Shown: in pieces, positions 45,456-55,064 of the stretch | How the letters are laid out: every line of letters starts with the position of its first letter | Position numbering within the stretch: position 1 is the stretch's first letter | DNA from: Aliikangiella maris | Lineage (GTDB): Bacteria > Pseudomonadota > Gammaproteobacteria > Enterobacterales > Kangiellaceae | Direction of reading: 5' to 3' | DNA length: 64,000 bases | Assembly: GCF_040719265.1 (NCBI RefSeq) | Contig: NZ_JBFDAH010000022.1 | Coordinates: forward strand, 1 to 64,000 | Notes under the pieces: model-generated | The model's input: only the letters and a program-made list of their open reading frames with translations | Databases searched by the model: none | Told to the model about the DNA's origin: nothing | Translations under genes and position numbers: made by a program

Positions 45456-46615
45456 CAAGTGAATTTAAAAAACAGCTCTCTCAACTCACCGCCGATTTTA
45501 AACAGGAAATCCCGCTCAGGCTCTCGGCAATTAAACAGGAATACCAACTGATCAATCCAAAAAAATGGCACGCAGGCGCGGAGAAAAAACTGTATGCACT
45601 GCTGCACAAATTAGCAGGTACGGCGGGCACGCTGGGATGGCATGCATTATCGGAAGCCTCTTCAGAATTATTAAAACAATTATCACAAATTTCGGCACAA
45701 GCAACACCCGATTTAAGCATGTGGGAAAAAATAGGCTTAACCATTTTCGATTTAGAACAAATTGCTGAAATTCAAGTTATCAAGCAGCCAGATGAACTTG
45801 AGATGGAATTTCCATCAACAGTTGGCCAACTTATTTTTATTGTTGATGATGATAATACACTGACCGAATTGCTGGCGAACACGTTACATAATAAAGGATA
45901 CATCACCGAACAGTTTAATTCTCCCGATGACTTTGCTCAAACTTGTCGCAATGGACACTATCCCGACTTGGTATTAATGGATATGGATTTTCCTGATGGT
46001 GCTTTTGCTGGCGGCGAAGTCATTGCGCAGTTGCGCCACGAACTAGACATTCATTTACCGTCTATCTTTATTTCCAAGCACGACTCCATGGAATCCCGTT
46101 TAACTGCATTTCGAGCAGGTGCCAGTCGGTATTTACTTAAACCTGTTAACCTTGAACAATTATGTCGCCTGACCGATGAGTTATGCACGCCCTGTGGTGA
46201 AGATCCTTATCGAGTCATGGTAGTTGATGATGATAATTACACACTCCATGCCTTTGTCATTGCCTTAGAAGCGGCAGGTATGGTAGTTGAAGGTGTCAAT
46301 AACCCGTTAGAAGTACTTGATCGCGTCAGATTATTTATGCCCGATGTATTACTACTCGATGTGTATATGCCAGAAGCAACCGGCCCTGAAATTGCCGCAG
46401 TTCTGCGCGAAGAAGAGCAGCTTTCCTGGTTACCAATATTATTTCTTTCGGTTGAAACCGATCCATCAAAACATGCACTGGCTTTAGCCCACGGTGGCGA
46501 TGACTTTTTAATGAAGCCGATACAACCAAACTACTTGCAGGAAGCCGTTAAGGCCAGAGCCTGGCGAGCACGTCGAAATCGTCAGTTAATGCGCGCAGCT
46601 CTCGCTACGCTATAA
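45452..46615 (+). CDS. Hpt-REC-REC relay protein
   Basis: A 387-residue protein. It starts at a TTG (TTGACAAGT) that overlaps the previous stop. Hpt domain with His in LLHKLAGTAGTLG, receiver 1 (VDDDNTL, then VLMDMDFPD) and receiver 2 (VDDDNYT, then LLLDVYMPE). The layout matches the 40571 product without the GGDEF domain. No output domain, so it is a pure relay, probably passing phosphate from the hybrid kinases to the c-di-GMP enzymes of the cluster. The end is basic (ARAWRARRNRQLMRAAL). Confidence 0.88.
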   Translation: MTSEFKKQLSQLTADFKQEIPLRLSAIKQEYQLINPKKWHAGAEKKLYALLHKLAGTAGTLGWHALSEASSELLKQLSQISAQATPDLSMWEKIGLTIFDLEQIAEIQVIKQPDELEMEFPSTVGQLIFIVDDDNTLTELLANTLHNKGYITEQFNSPDDFAQTCRNGHYPDLVLMDMDFPDGAFAGGEVIAQLRHELDIHLPSIFISKHDSMESRLTAFRAGASRYLLKPVNLEQLCRLTDELCTPCGEDPYRVMVVDDDNYTLHAFVIALEAAGMVVEGVNNPLEVLDRVRLFMPDVLLLDVYMPEATGPEIAAVLREEEQLSWLPILFLSVETDPSKHALALAHGGDDFLMKPIQPNYLQEAVKARAWRARRNRQLMRAALATL

Positions 46616-46698
46616 TAAACCACTTATCGACAATCACGCTTCGCACTCGTAGAGAATATTAACACCCTAAAGATATTAACACCCTATTGAAAAGTGAG

Positions 46699-47199
46699 CT
46701 ACGGACGTAACGCCTGACGACCACGAGCAATCGCCACACAACCCGAACGAACAATTTCAATAATATCGCTTTGGCGTTTAATCGATCGAATAAACGCATC
46801 GAGTTTTTCTTTTTTCCCCGTTAGTTGTACGGTATATAGCTGATTGCTGCAATCAACAATCTGACCACGAAAAATATCTGCGGTACGTACAATTTCTTCG
46901 CGTGCATCTGGGGTTGTTGCATTAATTTTTACAAACATCAGCTCTCTGGCAATATGCACTTCTTTAGAAAGCTCTGCAACTTTTAAAACATCGACTAATT
47001 TGTTGACCTGTTTGGTAATTTGCTCAATGACACGATGATCACCTGTGGTGGCAATGGTAATTCGCGAGAGTGAATCTTCTTCAGTCGCCGCCACCGTTAA
47101 ACTTTCAATATTAAAAGCGCGCTGCGAAAACAAACCAATTATTCGAGATAATGCACCTGGCTCATTTTCTAATAAAATAGATAATACTGTTTGTTGCAT
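46699..47199 (-). CDS. ilvH: Acetolactate synthase regulatory (small) subunit
   Basis: A 166-residue regulatory subunit. The start is ATG 47197-47199, which shares a base with the ilvI stop (TGATG coupling). The N-terminal ACT domain (LSILLENEPGALSRIIGLFS, then NIESLTVAAT) binds the feedback effector valine, and the C-terminal domain contains EIFRGQI-like IFRGQIVDC. Length and sequence match IlvH. It confers valine feedback control and full activity on the large subunit in the first common step of Ile, Val and Leu synthesis. Confidence 0.95.
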   Translation of the reverse strand: MQQTVLSILLENEPGALSRIIGLFSQRAFNIESLTVAATEEDSLSRITIATTGDHRVIEQITKQVNKLVDVLKVAELSKEVHIARELMFVKINATTPDAREEIVRTADIFRGQIVDCSNQLYTVQLTGKKEKLDAFIRSIKRQSDIIEIVRSGCVAIARGRQALRP

Positions 47200-48983
47200 C
47201 AGGCTTCTACTCCTTTGGCTAACCACATTTCGTCAATTGCCCCTTGTCGTTTTTGCATCGGGAAAACATGTTCATGCTCTTCTACCTGAATATTAAGCAG
47301 TACTAATCGATCTTTCATGGCAAAAGTTTCTTTAATTGCATCATCCAATTGATCAGGAGAGGTTACCTCTATGCCCACATGACCATAAGCTTCTGCCAGT
47401 TTGGTAAAGTCCGGTAATGATTCCATATAAGAATGCGAGTGGCGTCCCCCATAATCCAAATCCTGCCACTGCTTTACCATCCCCAGATTACCGTTATTCA
47501 ACAAAATTATTTTCACCGGCAAGTTATATTGCAAACAAGTCGATAACTCTTGAATATTCATTTGAATAGAGCCATCTCCGGTAATACAGGCAACATCGGC
47601 ATCGGGGTATGCCAGTTTAACACCCATTGCTGCAGGCAATCCAAATCCCATAGTGCCTAATCCACCCGAATTGATCCATTGTTTAGGTCGCTTAAATGGG
47701 TAATATAATGCGGCAAACATCTGGTGTTGACCTACATCCGATGTTAAAAAAGCTTCACCATTCGTCGCCTTGTAAACCGACTCAATAACCTGTTGAGGCT
47801 TGATTATTTTGCTATCATTTTCATAAGCCAGACATCGTCGTTCTTGCCATTGCTTGATTTGTCCCCACCACTGAGCAACCGCCGCAGTGTCTTGCTGAAT
47901 ACTTTCTTTATCAAGTTGATCAAGAATTTGCTGAATAACAATATCTACTGAGCCAACTACCGGAATATCTGCTTCAATGGTTTTTGAAATAGAAGATGGA
48001 TCGATATCAACATGAATAATTGTTGTATCAGGACAAAACTTGCTGGTGTTATTTGTCACACGGTCATCAAATCGCGCACCCAACGCTAAAATCACATCGG
48101 CATGTGCCATTGATTTATTGGCTTCCAGTGTTCCATGCATACCTAACATCCCCAAAAAGTTAGGATGTGTACCAGGAATCGTTCCCAATCCCATCAGTGT
48201 ATTGACCGATGGCGCATTGAGTTTTTCAACCAACTTAACCAGTAATTCAGACGCATTGGCAGCAACAATCCCGCCCCCTGAATAAATAACGGGACGCTTG
48301 GCAGCCAGTAGTTGTTGTGCCGCTTTTTTAATTTGCTTGGAATGGCCCTTAATAGTTGGGTTATAAGAACGCATTTTAATTTCTTTAGGTAAATGATAAG
48401 GATACTTTTCTTTAGGGTTCAACTTATCTTTAGGTAAGTCAACAACAACAGGGCCGGGTCTTCCTGATTTAGCCAGGTGAAAAGCTTTGGCAATAACACT
48501 GGGGATTTCTTCCGCTGAGCGACAGCTGAAGCTATGTTTAACAATGGGGCGTGAACAGCCAATAATATCTGTTTCCTGAAACGCATCATCACCAATCAAG
48601 TGTGTTGCCACCTGTCCAGACAAAATAACCATCGGGATCGAGTCCATATAAGCCGTTGCAATACCGGTAACACAATTAGTCGCTCCTGGTCCCGAAGTCA
48701 CCAAAACCACACCGACTTCATTTGTTGAGCGGCTGTAGCCATCTGCCATGTGTGTAGCAGCCTGTTCATGGCGAACTAAAATATGCTGGATTTCTGGATG
48801 CTGATATAAGGCATCATAAATATCTAGCACCGAACCGCCTGGATACCCAAACAGATATTTCACATTTAAATCTTTAAGTGTTCTAACTACCATTTCTGCG
48901 CCAGAGCACATTTCTGGTGCAGTTTTTCCTGAAGTTTTCTTATTCGAAGCCGCCTTGCCTGAATTTGCTTTCTCTGAAGTCAT
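47199..48983 (-). CDS. ilvI: Acetolactate synthase catalytic (large) subunit
   Basis: About 594 residues from ATG 48981-48983, which has GGGGGA upstream; a TTG 15 bases earlier is less likely. It uses ThDP and FAD to join two pyruvates, or pyruvate and 2-oxobutyrate. Visible motifs are GYPGGSVLDIYDAL, the catalytic-Glu region RHEQAATHMADGY, and the ThDP-binding GDGSIQMNIQEL ending NNGNLGMV. The N-terminal 25 residues are Lys/Ser/Ala-rich and unusual for this family. It is regulated by the attenuator in front of it. Confidence 0.95.
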   Translation of the reverse strand: MTSEKANSGKAASNKKTSGKTAPEMCSGAEMVVRTLKDLNVKYLFGYPGGSVLDIYDALYQHPEIQHILVRHEQAATHMADGYSRSTNEVGVVLVTSGPGATNCVTGIATAYMDSIPMVILSGQVATHLIGDDAFQETDIIGCSRPIVKHSFSCRSAEEIPSVIAKAFHLAKSGRPGPVVVDLPKDKLNPKEKYPYHLPKEIKMRSYNPTIKGHSKQIKKAAQQLLAAKRPVIYSGGGIVAANASELLVKLVEKLNAPSVNTLMGLGTIPGTHPNFLGMLGMHGTLEANKSMAHADVILALGARFDDRVTNNTSKFCPDTTIIHVDIDPSSISKTIEADIPVVGSVDIVIQQILDQLDKESIQQDTAAVAQWWGQIKQWQERRCLAYENDSKIIKPQQVIESVYKATNGEAFLTSDVGQHQMFAALYYPFKRPKQWINSGGLGTMGFGLPAAMGVKLAYPDADVACITGDGSIQMNIQELSTCLQYNLPVKIILLNNGNLGMVKQWQDLDYGGRHSHSYMESLPDFTKLAEAYGHVGIEVTSPDQLDDAIKETFAMKDRLVLLNIQVEEHEHVFPMQKRQGAIDEMWLAKGVEA

Positions 48984-49102
48984 TTTGATTTCCCCCAACC
49001 AATCAACTGAATCACCTTAACACCCTCACTCACACCTGTTTTTACCAATCAACTCGCTAATCATCATCTATCAGCATGACAGCCGACTCAATGTCTGGCC
49101 GT

Positions 49103-49138
49103 AAAAAAACCCCCGGTTCTTGCGAAGCGGGGGTTTTT
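49103..49138 (-). terminator. Attenuator terminator of the ilvIH operon
   Basis: On the minus strand AAAAACCCCCG, loop CTTCGCAAGAAC, CGGGGGTTTTTTT: a strong GC stem and T-run about 120 bases before the ilvI start. It lies between the leader peptide and the first structural gene, the position of a transcription attenuator rather than of a gene end. Confidence 0.9.
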
Positions 49139-49177
49139 GAATACTTGAGTTTTTCTAAGATAACGCAAATCCCCGCT
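49126..49177 (-). promoter_or_regulatory. Predicted antiterminator pairing of the ilv attenuator
   Basis: AGCGGGG at 49171-49177 (minus strand, in the leader peptide end) is perfectly complementary to CCCCGCT at 49126-49132, the start of the terminator stem. Pairing of the two would block terminator formation. This is the expected segment 2:3 pairing when a ribosome stalls on leader Val or Leu codons. Confidence 0.75.
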
Positions 49178-49244
49178 GTGAACTGACGCTCACGACGAGT
49201 ACGAGTACGACGACTACGAATTGTGTAAAAGACGAAATGCTCAT
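49155..49244 (-). CDS. ilvL: Val/Leu-rich ilv leader peptide
   Basis: A 29-residue ORF (ATG 49242-49244, TAG 49155-49157). It begins MSISSFTQF and continues VVVVLVLVVSV, so eight of the eleven residues at 10-20 are Val and two are Leu, then ends SSQRGFALS. This matches the leader peptides of ilvB- and ilvG-type attenuators. The terminator and antiterminator segments lie in the expected order after it. No strong SD is visible, which is the weakest point. Low charged tRNA-Val or tRNA-Leu should stall translation and let the operon be transcribed. Confidence 0.85.
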   Translation of the reverse strand: MSISSFTQFVVVVLVLVVSVSSQRGFALS

Positions 49245-49300
49245 GAAATACGTTATCTGTTGAAATCTGCCCCGATTATTCTATTCAGCCCCGCATAGGT

Positions 49301-49329
49301 CTACTAACTAAAAGCTATATAGCAGTCAA
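49301..49329 (-). promoter_or_regulatory. Candidate promoter of the ilv leader transcript
   Basis: On the minus strand TTGACT (49324-49329), 17 bases and TAGTAG (49301-49306), about 57 bases before the leader-peptide ATG. The -35 is good and the -10 poor. The rest of the region to 49583 holds nothing else I can support. Confidence 0.3.
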
Positions 49330-49583
49330 ATGAGCATCCTGCAAGAGCTTGTTACGTAACGGAAACTGAGATTTATCCGATTTTATTAGGAAGTTATTGA
49401 AATTTAGGGACATTTAAACCAATTCGCGCTTTGTTCGATTATATATTAATTTTTTTTGACAATGCCGTCTCATTGCAAAGCTTGGCAGGCTATCCATCTA
49501 ACTTGTGGCATCACCTCTATCGCCCGCTCTACACCTTATTCATTTGCCCAATGAGCTTCATCAATCAAATGAATCATAAAACA

Positions 49584-49988
49584 CTAATACTCAGGTAAAA
49601 ACTCAAACCGGGGAATGGTTGCCGCTTGAGTTTCCCACTGCGCTTTACTGGCATTAAATAAATGTGCATCAGGTAATTGGTTTAGTTGCCCGTCAATGCA
49701 ACCGGCAGGAACAACAACACTATGAATATTGGGTTGTTTACTGGGTATTGCCGAGCCACAAACACCACAAAAGCTTTTCATATGGTGCGTACCCATTAAT
49801 TGAAATTGCTTTACTTGTTCTAGCCCACATTGCCATTCCAACTCTGCAGCCGAGAAAAATAAATTGGCGGCATGTGCCGAACCACTATCTTTTTGACAAT
49901 AGTGGCAATGACAAAGATAAAACTTTTCCAGCTTACCGCTAATAGTGAAACTGACAGAACCACACAAACATGAACCATTTAATTGCAT
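49584..49988 (-). CDS. GFA/CENP-V family zinc protein
   Basis: A 134-residue protein of the GFA family (glutathione-dependent formaldehyde-activating-like fold). Zinc-binding cysteines are seen in CLCGSVSFTI, in CHCHYCQKDSGSAH and in FCGVCGSAIPS. Length and cysteine spacing are typical. The enzymatic role of most family members is unproven. No operon partner. Confidence 0.88.
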   Translation of the reverse strand: MQLNGSCLCGSVSFTISGKLEKFYLCHCHYCQKDSGSAHAANLFFSAAELEWQCGLEQVKQFQLMGTHHMKSFCGVCGSAIPSKQPNIHSVVVPAGCIDGQLNQLPDAHLFNASKAQWETQAATIPRFEFLPEY

Positions 49989-50219
49989 AACTTAATTACC
50001 TGAAACTCACTGACGGAACAAGCCATCTATCAACAAATCACTAATATCAAATGACCGGAATAAATGAACTTTTGTATGCCTTTATTGACCGCTTAAGATA
50101 ATCCATTGCTATCTGAACGGATTGTAATGAATCTATTTTAACGACCAAACGCTTATTGCTTAATTTTGCAGATTTATTTTTCCGTTGTCTGGCTTTTCTA
50201 TTATTTGATGTTATAGCAC

Positions 50220-50723
50220 TTATTGTGGCTCAACCAGCACCTTATGCATAATATAGCTATCAACCAACCCCAAACGTTTATGATAATACGCATTGGGAAT
50301 GGTACCAATTATAGCGAAACCTAATTTTTGCCATAGTTTCACCGCAACGTCATTGGTTGAAATGACAGAATTAAATTGCATGGCAGTAAATCCAGATTCA
50401 ATGGCAATTTGCTGCGAGTGTTCACAAAGCCGCGTGGCAATTCCCTTTCCTCTAGCCTGTTGATCAACCATATATCCACAATTACTGATATGCTTGCTGG
50501 GTCCGGCCGCATTTGCTCGAATATAGTAAGACCCAAGTACCTTGTCGTTCTCAATATAAGCGAAAGATTTGAGTGGCGATTCACACCACAACGTATAAGC
50601 ATTGTTTAAGCTCATATCAGGATCAAAAGCATAGGTTTCCTGCGCCTGAATAATCGATTGAAAACAAGGCCAAAAACTTTCAAAATCCTGCCGCGTCATT
50701 TCTCTAATTGTTTTGTTAATCAT
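50220..50723 (-). CDS. GNAT-family N-acetyltransferase
   Basis: A 167-residue acetyltransferase. The acetyl-CoA-binding motif is in YMVDQQARGKGIATRLCEHS (R/Q-x-x-G-x-G/A), followed by the conserved NDVAVKLWQKLGFAIIGTIP. The substrate is unknown. It is convergent with no close neighbour and lies 231 bases from the GFA gene. Confidence 0.88.
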   Translation of the reverse strand: MINKTIREMTRQDFESFWPCFQSIIQAQETYAFDPDMSLNNAYTLWCESPLKSFAYIENDKVLGSYYIRANAAGPSKHISNCGYMVDQQARGKGIATRLCEHSQQIAIESGFTAMQFNSVISTNDVAVKLWQKLGFAIIGTIPNAYYHKRLGLVDSYIMHKVLVEPQ

Positions 50724-51175
50724 TTTGGTTACTTGCTTGTTAAATATTGGTGGGTCATCATCTTTTAACAGGGTTTTATGTCTGTTTGTTTATTTTTATC
50801 ACTTGAAAAAATAGAAAAAAACCCCAAACATTAGTCGGTTTAGCTTGCAGGTAAGTTTCTAACCAGTATCTTTCTAAATCGTGGTGTATTTCTGAAACGA
50901 TAAAAAATAATGTTTCAAACCGTTTTGACCAAATCCATCTGGCAACCCCGGTTAGCCAAACAGGTTAGACAGAATTGACTCATTAACTCGCCACCTTTAG
51001 AAAAACCGAGTTAGTTTAACGAAAAATCAATTGTTACGGTAATTTTTAACCATCACCAATTGAGTGACTAAAGCGTCAATCAACTTCAAAGGTTAACGCA
51101 CATAACAACCTGTTGGCTTTTTTGACAACAAGATTAAACAATAAGCAAACGAATAAAATAAACAGGAGGATATCG
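50724..51175. other. Divergent intergenic region before the gld operon
   Basis: A 452 bp AT-rich spacer between the GNAT gene (minus) and gldA (plus). No gene is supported. The gldA ribosome site AGGAGGATATCG lies at its right end. I see no clear promoter or repeat. Confidence 0.4.
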
Positions 51176-52144
51176 ATGCTCGAAGTCAACCAACTTACTC
51201 GATGGTATGGCAAATTTAAAGCCGTTGATAGTGTCAACTTCTCAATAGGTAAAGGTGAAATTGTTGGTCTACTGGGACACAATGGTGCGGGAAAGACCAC
51301 TATTATGAAAATGCTCAGCGGCTTTCTTGAACCCAACGCCGGATCCATCAAGATTAATCAAATCGATATCACCAGCAATTTAAAACAAATTCAACAGCAA
51401 ATCGGCTATTTGCCTGAAAATCTGCCGGTTTATCCCGAAATGAGTGTTGCCGACTATCTTGACTATGCGGCGCAATTAAAAGGATTAAATCGTCAGCAAA
51501 AGCAACAGGAATTAAAACGAGCCATCAAAGCCACCGAACTTGCACCCAAATTACTGGATCCCATCGCGACATTATCGCGTGGATATAAACAACGGGTCGG
51601 TGTCGCCCAAGCAATTTTGGGCCGTCCAAGTCTGTTAATTTTAGACGAACCGACCAATGGCCTAGACCCAACTCAAACAGAACATATGCGAGAATTAATT
51701 CGAGAGATTGCTAAAGAGGCGACCGTTATCTTGTCGACACACATCATGCAGGAAGTTGACGCGTTATGTGATCGCGCCATTATTATTCGTCAAGGTCAAT
51801 TAGCCGTTGATGCAAAACTTGATGAGCTTCGCCAAAGTCGCTCATTAAATCTAGCAACATCACTTTCGTTAGAAAAAATTCAAGCATTATTAACGCCGAT
51901 TCAAGGTATTATCAATATTGAATCTGCAGGTGTAAAAGATCCACAGCAAACCGAAGTTTTACACTATGTGATCCATTTAACAACAACAGCTAATTTAACC
52001 AAACTATCCAGCACAATCGCCAAGCAAGTTATTTCAGCAGGCGCTGATTTATACACAATCAGCCAACAACATATCGATTTGGAAACACTATTTCGCCAAG
52101 TTAACCAAGGTACTTTAAGCAAGGAGGTTAAACATGCTGCCTAA
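51176..52144 (+). CDS. gldA: GldA-like ABC transporter ATPase
   Basis: A 322-residue ATPase. ATG 51176 follows AGGAGG; longer frames upstream lack a ribosome site. Walker A GHNGAGKTT, Q-loop GYLPENLPVYPEMSV, signature LSRGYKQRVGVAQ and Walker B LLILDEPTNGLDPTQ. The C-terminal 90 residues form a regulatory-type domain. It partners with the next gene, which it overlaps by 11 bases. Homologues work in gliding motility in Bacteroidetes, but in marine gammaproteobacteria the role is unknown. Confidence 0.9.
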   Translation: MLEVNQLTRWYGKFKAVDSVNFSIGKGEIVGLLGHNGAGKTTIMKMLSGFLEPNAGSIKINQIDITSNLKQIQQQIGYLPENLPVYPEMSVADYLDYAAQLKGLNRQQKQQELKRAIKATELAPKLLDPIATLSRGYKQRVGVAQAILGRPSLLILDEPTNGLDPTQTEHMRELIREIAKEATVILSTHIMQEVDALCDRAIIIRQGQLAVDAKLDELRQSRSLNLATSLSLEKIQALLTPIQGIINIESAGVKDPQQTEVLHYVIHLTTTANLTKLSSTIAKQVISAGADLYTISQQHIDLETLFRQVNQGTLSKEVKHAA

Positions 52145-55049
52145 TAATGCCAACACCCTGATCCGCCGGATTGCAGCCAAAGAAATCGCATTATTTTTTG
52201 CTTCGCCAATTGCTTATTTATTTTTAGCCACATTTGCCGCAGTCACGTTATTTACATTTTTTTGGGCCGAAGCTTTTTTTGCTCGTAACATTGCCGATGT
52301 CAGACCATTATTTGAATGGATGCCATTGTTGTTAATCTTTTTATCCAGCACCTTAACCATGCGCTTATGGAGTGAAGAAAGACGTACAGGCACACTTGAA
52401 CATGTACTGACACAACCGGTGGCTTTGTGGCACTTTGTTGTTGGTAAGTTTTCAGGATGTTTAGCTTTATTAGCTATAGCATTACTTATTACACTTCCGC
52501 TACCCATTACCGTTGCTTTAATTGGTGATCTCGATTGGGGGCCTGTACTCGCAGGCTATTTAGCAACCTTTTTACTCGGCGCCGCTTATTTAAGTATTGG
52601 GCTTTTTGTCTCAGCGCGTAGCGATAACCAAATTGTCAGTTTAATCAGTGCCGTTGCTTTATGTGGTGTATTTTATTTAATAGGTACGCCAATGATTACT
52701 GATTTTTTTGGTAATCAAAGTGGAGAATGGTTACGCTTGCTTGGTACCGGTTCTCGCTTTGAATCGATAACCCGAGGCGTTATCGATTTGCGTGACTTAT
52801 ATTACTATATCAGTATTATTCTGGTGTTTCTGTCTCTGAATGCTTTTGTATTAGAACGCGAGCGCTGGGCAACACTCAATACCACTCCGCATCACACAAA
52901 CTGGCGAGTTGTTACCGCATTACTATTACTCAATGCATTAGGCGCAAACCTTTGGTTAGGACAAATCAACCTGTTACGTATTGATGCGACCGAAGGTAAT
53001 CAATATTCGATTTCACCAGCCACTCAGCAATATCTAAATCAGCTACAAGAGCCATTATTAATTCGCGGTTACTTCAGTAATAAAACTCACCCTTTATTAG
53101 CACCACTGGTTCCTCAGCTAAAAGATCTGATTAAAGAATACGAAGTTGCAGGTCGAGGCAAAGTGTTGAGTGAAATTATTGATCCAATTAGCAATCCCGA
53201 ACTGGAAGAAGAGGCTAACCAAAAATATGGCATTCAGCCGAGTCCGTTTCAGGTTGCCGACCGTTACCAGTCATCGATTGTCAGTTCTTACTTTAATATT
53301 CTCATTCAATATGGTGATGAGCATCAAGTACTCGGATTTCGTGATTTAATAGAAGTTAAATCTGGTGGCGCGACAGATATTGATGTGCAATTACGTAACC
53401 CCGAACACGATTTAACTCGTTCAATAAAGAAAGTCTTAAACAGTTATCAATCGGGAGGTAATTTATTTGACACCATTCAAGGCAAACTGGTGTTTAATGC
53501 TTACTTGTCAAATGAACAAGCTTTACCAGAGCAACTGGTCAACTTTAAGCAAGTAATTGAAAAAGTGACGGCTGATTTAAAAAAGCAAGCGAATGATTCC
53601 CTCACAATCAATATGATTGATCCAGATGCCAACGGTGGTGCAATAGCACAACAAATTGCCGAAGATTTTGGGTTTCAACCAATGGCAACCAATCTGTTTA
53701 GTAATGATCATTTCTATTTTTATTTGACTCTGACAAAAGATGAGCAAATCGTACAAATTCCGCTAGATGATATGACCGAAAGTAGCTTTAAACGCAATCT
53801 AGAAGCCGGTATCAAACGCTTTGCCAGTGGCTTTACCAAAACCGTTGGTCTGGTTGTTCCCCAACAAGATCCACAAATGGCTCAGTTTGGTATGGCAGGT
53901 CCGCAGTTTAATTTACTCGAACAATTTATCAGCACTGACCTTAACGTAAAAAAAGTCGATTTGTCTGCGGGTCGTGTTGATGGTGATATTGACTTTTTAA
54001 TTTTGATGTCACCAAAAGCATTTGATGACAAGCAACTATTCGCCATCGATCAGTTTTTAATGCAAGGAGGAACAGTATTTATTGCGACCTCTCCATTTAG
54101 TGCCAGCTTTACCGGACGTCGTCTCGCCATGTTACCTCACGAAAGTGGGCTTACCGACTGGTTAAAGCATCACGGATTGACTATCGATAATCAGTTAGTA
54201 ATGGATCCACAAAATGCCGCATTTCCCGTCCCAATTACTCGCAATGTGGGCGGATTTCAATTGCAAGAAATGCGAATGCTGGATTATCCCTACTTCATCG
54301 ATGCAAGAAACACTGGGCTCAATCAAGACAACCCCATTACCGCGAATCTGCCTCAAGCGACCATTGCCTGGGCATCACCAATTAAGGTTAACCAAGAGAG
54401 TCAAAACAATCGCCAAATTACTGAGTTAGTTAAAAGCTCAGCAGGAGCCTGGTTATCGGATTCAACCGATATCATGCCTAAAGTTGATGCCAACGGTGTT
54501 AGTGGGTTCAGTCCACAAGGTGAAACCAAAGAACAATTAATTGGTGTCATTAGTGAAGGTCAGTTTGATTCATATTTTGCTGGTAAACAATCACCTCTTT
54601 TATCGGCGAAAACTTCCGACACCGATGAAGAGGACTCGGCCAATCAATCTGCTTCTGATTCGGAAGACTCAGCTTCAAGCAACCAGGTTGTATCAAGCGT
54701 TATTGATAAATCAGCCGAGTCGGCAAGAATTGTTTTATTCAGTTCTAATGACTTTTTGAGCGATCAAATAATCCAAATGACGAGTTCAGCATCAGGCAGT
54801 GAATATTTATCCACCTTACAATTAGTGGCTAATAGTATTGACTGGTCGTTGGAAGATGCCGGGCTTTTAAGCATTCGCTCGCGCGGACATTTCAATCGGA
54901 CGCTTCCGCCAATGGAACAAGATGCCCAAATGTTTTGGGAATATTTAAATTATATTCTGGCTGCATTTGCTTTAGCAATTGTTGCGCTTATTCAAAAGCA
55001 ACGAAAACGCGCACAAAATCTGGCATATGCCCAGTTACTTTCGCATTAA
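52134..55049 (+). CDS. gldFG: Fused ABC permease and GldG-like component
   Basis: A 971-residue fusion. The N-terminal 240 residues are an ABC-2-type permease with about six helices (AYLFLATFAAVTLFTFFWAE onward, a GldF equivalent). From about 270 a further helix (VVTALLLLNALGANLWLGQI) leads to a large exported GldG-type domain with QYSISPATQQYLNQLQEP near its start, and one C-terminal helix (YLNYILAAFALAIVALIQKQ). The fused state of GldF and GldG is common in proteobacteria. AGGAGG precedes the ATG. The acidic, Ser-rich insertion near 820-860 (DTDEEDSANQSASDSEDSAS) is probably an exposed loop. Confidence 0.88.
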   Translation: MLPNNANTLIRRIAAKEIALFFASPIAYLFLATFAAVTLFTFFWAEAFFARNIADVRPLFEWMPLLLIFLSSTLTMRLWSEERRTGTLEHVLTQPVALWHFVVGKFSGCLALLAIALLITLPLPITVALIGDLDWGPVLAGYLATFLLGAAYLSIGLFVSARSDNQIVSLISAVALCGVFYLIGTPMITDFFGNQSGEWLRLLGTGSRFESITRGVIDLRDLYYYISIILVFLSLNAFVLERERWATLNTTPHHTNWRVVTALLLLNALGANLWLGQINLLRIDATEGNQYSISPATQQYLNQLQEPLLIRGYFSNKTHPLLAPLVPQLKDLIKEYEVAGRGKVLSEIIDPISNPELEEEANQKYGIQPSPFQVADRYQSSIVSSYFNILIQYGDEHQVLGFRDLIEVKSGGATDIDVQLRNPEHDLTRSIKKVLNSYQSGGNLFDTIQGKLVFNAYLSNEQALPEQLVNFKQVIEKVTADLKKQANDSLTINMIDPDANGGAIAQQIAEDFGFQPMATNLFSNDHFYFYLTLTKDEQIVQIPLDDMTESSFKRNLEAGIKRFASGFTKTVGLVVPQQDPQMAQFGMAGPQFNLLEQFISTDLNVKKVDLSAGRVDGDIDFLILMSPKAFDDKQLFAIDQFLMQGGTVFIATSPFSASFTGRRLAMLPHESGLTDWLKHHGLTIDNQLVMDPQNAAFPVPITRNVGGFQLQEMRMLDYPYFIDARNTGLNQDNPITANLPQATIAWASPIKVNQESQNNRQITELVKSSAGAWLSDSTDIMPKVDANGVSGFSPQGETKEQLIGVISEGQFDSYFAGKQSPLLSAKTSDTDEEDSANQSASDSEDSASSNQVVSSVIDKSAESARIVLFSSNDFLSDQIIQMTSSASGSEYLSTLQLVANSIDWSLEDAGLLSIRSRGHFNRTLPPMEQDAQMFWEYLNYILAAFALAIVALIQKQRKRAQNLAYAQLLSH

Positions 55050-55064
55050 GGAGTATCGAATATA

